NCBI GenBank assembly: GCA_019426215.1
Contig: CM033405.1
Location: 32,208,199 to 32,272,198, forward strand
From: Buddleja alternifolia
Taxonomy: Eukaryota; Streptophyta; Magnoliopsida; Lamiales; Scrophulariaceae
DNA: 64,000 nt
Reading direction: 5' to 3'
The position numbers and the translations under genes are program-made. The notes beneath the pieces were generated by a model that worked only from the letters and a program-made list of their open reading frames with translations, ran no database searches and was not told where the DNA came from. Positions 60,536-64,000 of the stretch are shown one piece after another (the first letter of the stretch is position 1; every line of letters starts with the position of its first letter).

Positions 60536-61303
60536 GGAAAAATTGCATTTTTCATATCATAATCACTACAACAAAAAGTAATAATAGTGAAAAAATTTGA
60601 AGTGTCAATGTTAAAATTGTCACTAGATATAAAGAATGAGTGACAAGAATATTTGTTTTGCCACTATAAGAATGTTTAGTGACAATAGTTTCTCTAAAAT
60701 TGTCACTATTAACAATTAGTGACACATGTATAGTGACAATACAAATAGAGTGACAATTATAATTGCTGTCATTAAGTTATCACTAAAAGAGTGTCACTAA
60801 TTGTCAATAGTGACAACAATTTTTTTGTCACTAACTATCAATAGTGACAATTTCTATGCAAATTTTGTCACTATTAAACATATAAAACTTATTCTTGTGA
60901 AAACATAAAAATTTTTGTCACTAAAAATTTGCAATTAGTGACAATTTTGACATTGCCACTTGATATTTTATCATTAATATATTTTTTTTTGTAGTGAATT
61001 GACCCTCTGTCCACTTTTGATACTAAACATTTTACAAATCTCACTGTTCATACAATATTTACCATTTTGTCTCACTTTACACACTTCCGTTAGTTTTCTA
61101 ACGGAAATCCACATGTGATTGTCACGTGGCCGTTAAAAAACATTGTATGAACAGTGTGGACTACCGTTAGAAAACTAAAGGAAGTATGAAAAGTGAGACA
61201 AAATGACAAATATTGTATGAACAACGAGATTTGTAAAATATTTGATACCAAAAGTGGACAAAAGGTCAATTATAATATGAAAAATGCAATTTTCCCTCAA
61301 AAT
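60536..61303. mobile_element. Palindromic MITE split by a CACTA element
   Basis: Left arm (GGAAAAATTGCATTTTTCAT, resuming after the insertion at 60997 with ATTGACC...CCACTTTTG) and right arm (about 61165-61303) are inverted copies of about 120 bp. The loop holds a second smaller inverted pair (CCGTTAGTTTTCTAACGG). Non-coding. Confidence 0.85.
60564..60996. mobile_element. Non-autonomous CACTA (En/Spm) element
   Basis: 433 bp, starts CACTACAACAAAAAG and ends TTTTTTTTTGTAGTG, flanked by a 3-bp duplication AAT (60561-60563 and 60997-60999). It contains many AGTGACAAT/ATTGTCACT subterminal repeats, typical of transposase binding sites in this superfamily. No transposase. Confidence 0.93.
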
Positions 61304-64000
61304 TATGTTTGCAGTCCAAATATAAATATTGACTTCTCAATCACGGGCAAATAGACTCTTAATGCTAGAGCAATTATCGAAATGAGGAAGTTGGATGAGA
61401 ACATAATGAGGTGGGAGGGTGGGAGGAGGTTTCTTCCAAACAAAAGCGAAGTCAGATTTTTGAAGTTTTAGAGGGCACACTAGGTCAAGTTTTTGGAAAA
61501 ATACAGGCGAAAAGCTTTTGAAATGAGTGAAAATATGTCAAGAAAGTACAATATTTGTGCAAAATAATTATTTTCACTATGTGGAAGGAAAATTCCGTAC
61601 CCTTTATGCGAGTACAATTTTGAGATTCTCACTTTACATAAAGGAAATAATTTGGGGGGCTCCTATCAGCCTTTATTCATATGTCCTTAGTTACACATGA
61701 GAAATAATTTTATGCCAAATCTAGTTCAATAATCCGAGTGCTTTCATTTCATTCTATTTTGTGCTTTATAAATATATTTGTTTGGCTGGAGGGCTACGAG
61801 TCTCTAGGTGAGAATGTACTAACAAATTATTGGGTTCAATAGGAAGAATTCAATGGATTTTTTTTTCTTCAAAGGGCGCCTAAAATAATTTTTGCCTATA
61901 GGCAGGGCTCTTGTTCTTATAATATATATATTTTTTTTGATAAGATACAATATTTCTTTTTGGTTCTCAAAGTTGACTCAAAGTTACATCGAAATATTAA
62001 TTTAACAAAATTCACCATAGCACGGTAACTTAATGGCATGCTCTCTAACTTAATTATTATCCAAGTATCACGAGTTTAAATTTCTAGTGGGACTAATTGG
62101 GTTAGTTACTTATATTTGTTGAAGTTGCATGATCAAATTAGACTATTTGTCGTAGGGAATTCTATCGAAAAATATATTTTGTGTTGATTAGGTTTCTATA
62201 TTGGGGTAGCCAATATGGGTCCCACTCAATTTAGAAAATTATGAAAGTTGGCCTTAAAACACTTCTCACACGAGGAAATATGTGGTAAAATATCGGGTCC
62301 AAAAGACAATTACAAAATACTGAAAAAAGGAAAAAAATTATATGTGTGACCGATCTCATAACTTCTTCCAATCAAAATTATGGCCATTTGAAATTTTACC
62401 GTTAAATCATACTATATTTCACATAAATTTGGACTTGTGTCCGTCCAAACTCTCTCGAAAGGCATTCAATTCAAATTTCATATTAAAAATCTACTCCTAC
62501 ATATAGATTATATTATATTGCAAAGAAGCAGATGTCATTACTCCATTATATATTGTTTTATTTCTGCAATTCAACATATGTACACTGCATGTTAAATAGC
62601 TTAATCCCCACAACGACAACCTGCATGCAACTACATAAGCAAATTGCTTGTTCAAAAAAGGCCCACAAAAACGCACTACTCAAATATTTAATTATAAAGC
62701 ATGCTTTTTTCATCACAAACTCTTTGAGGCATATTAATTTTCATTCTTTCTTTTCAATTTATGCAACAAAAGCTAACCTAATCAAGTAGAAGTGATTGTA
62801 CTTTTCTATCATTTTCTTTAAGGAAAATATAGACCCTTTACTAAAAATGTAAATATAAAAACAAAACAAAACAAATATATATATATATATATATGAATAT
62901 TTGAGAAGAATGTGACAATTTAAAATATTATCCACCAATTAGGCAATCACTATTCTTAGGGAAAAAAACATTAAGAACTCAAAGTTGATAATTTTCAATT
63001 TTGGCACGTAAGTAGTCATCTATTTATCTATAAATTTGTAACATTCAAAAAATATATGGATATGTCATTCAGCTTGTTATATCGTGTCTTTTTTGTCTCG
63101 CTTTTGATACCAACACTTATAAGTTACTAACAGGATAAATTACGCGAGAAACATGTGGCTGAGGCTGATTTTGAAATGGAGGAATTGCACTTAAGTCTCG
63201 TAACTTGTGGGTTTTGGTTCCAATGCATGCTAAATTACACGAAACTTCACTAAAAATCTGAATTTTGTGAAAAAATTCAATAAGAAGAGGGAAATTAAAG
63301 TATGTGCTAGATATGGAAAATGTTGAACAATACACATAAAAATGCAGAAATTAATACTCATCCCGGACATATATAATGATCAAAAAACCCTTTAAGATAA
63401 AATAGGGGCAGATATAGAGAAATACAAAAAATCACTAAAACAATCTTAACAAATCAGAAAAATTAAAAAATATTATTGGAATGACAGAATTATGAAAGTC
63501 GTAAATCTTTATGGAAATAAACTATACATAAACGTTGATCCCACACAACAAATTTCATATAATTCCTAACCAACAAAAAGGTTGAATTATTGAACCAAGG
63601 AAAAAAATTTGCTTTTAAAAAGTTCTGGTCAAAGATTCATTTGTGTTAATTGTTCTATGATATTGATCTTAATTTATTTCAATAACGTAACCAATAAAGC
63701 CATTTCTTTACAGCCTTTTCCTGTGATTTTCCACTGATCAGCTACTAAAACAGCATTAATAAACTTAAACAATTTAGATTTGGTCACTTTCTTGAAAAGC
63801 TACTTAACAATATTAATTTAGCTACATATAAAAGAAACATTTCTTGAAACAGACAAAATTATGTAGTAGTGCAGATATTTTACTAGAGAGACGAATAAAA
63901 TAGTAAGAAATACAAGCTTATTTCTACATTTTCAAAATCGTTAATTTGAACAAATAATACTTAGCTAAAAAATCCAACAATAATTCGCCACAACTGATTT
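61304..64000. other. AT-rich intergenic region with weak repeat traces
   Basis: No supported gene to the right edge. 62025-62100 has a decayed tRNA-like head (CGGTAACTTAATGGC... GAGTTTAAATTTC), possibly an old SINE. A (TA)n run lies at about 62876-62894. Confidence 0.5.

Noticed and set aside
60600..60960. CRISPR-like array of AGTGACAAT repeats
   Set aside because: Short, irregular and in both orientations. They are subterminal repeats of a CACTA element in a plant genome.

Overview
This is nuclear DNA of a flowering plant, a eudicot and possibly an asterid (the asterid placement is an inference from the look of the P450). The evidence is AT-rich sequence, spliced genes with classic plant intron borders, plant-only gene families and a dense load of plant-type transposons. 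No bacterial, organellar or viral gene cluster was found, and I do not see a new multi-gene system. The interest lies in unusual splice sites and well-preserved, often nested, mobile elements.

Five protein genes can be built. (1) 560-11075 (+): DPE2, the cytosolic maltose-metabolising 4-alpha-glucanotransferase, 22 coding exons and 968 residues, with a U12-type AT-AC intron, a GC-AG intron and a 0.87 kb hAT-type insertion in intron 19. (2) 19510-20196 (+): an intronless 228-residue WRN-like DEDDy 3'-5' exonuclease. (3) 27355-23791 (-): a three-exon CYP98A cytochrome P450 of 510 residues (phenolic-ester 3'-hydroxylase family). (4) 41497-37635 (-): an 11-exon, 533-residue multidomain FKBP-TPR immunophilin of the ROF1/FKBP62 type, whose intron 9 begins with GA instead of GT. 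(5) 51117-48338 (-): a seven-exon, 403-residue MtN21/EamA (UMAMIT9-type) transporter. A short GC-rich exon-like piece at 51890-52026 is unassigned.

Between the genes lie a 4.7 kb non-autonomous LTR retrotransposon with a perfect 5-bp target duplication (13685-18394); a TRIM-like element with a Stowaway MITE inside one LTR (54961-56096); hAT-like elements with 8-bp duplications (7774-8643, 28396-28940, 58529-59160); a CACTA element inside an older palindromic MITE (60536-61303); at least three tRNA-derived SINEs; a LINE remnant; several foldback and MITE families; and microsatellites. The genes do not form a pathway cluster: starch-derived maltose use, nucleic-acid trimming, phenylpropanoid hydroxylation, protein folding and metabolite transport are unrelated neighbours, as is usual in plants.

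Exon borders were assigned by eye from reading frame, splice consensus and remembered family sequence. All five reconstructed CDSs close in frame.
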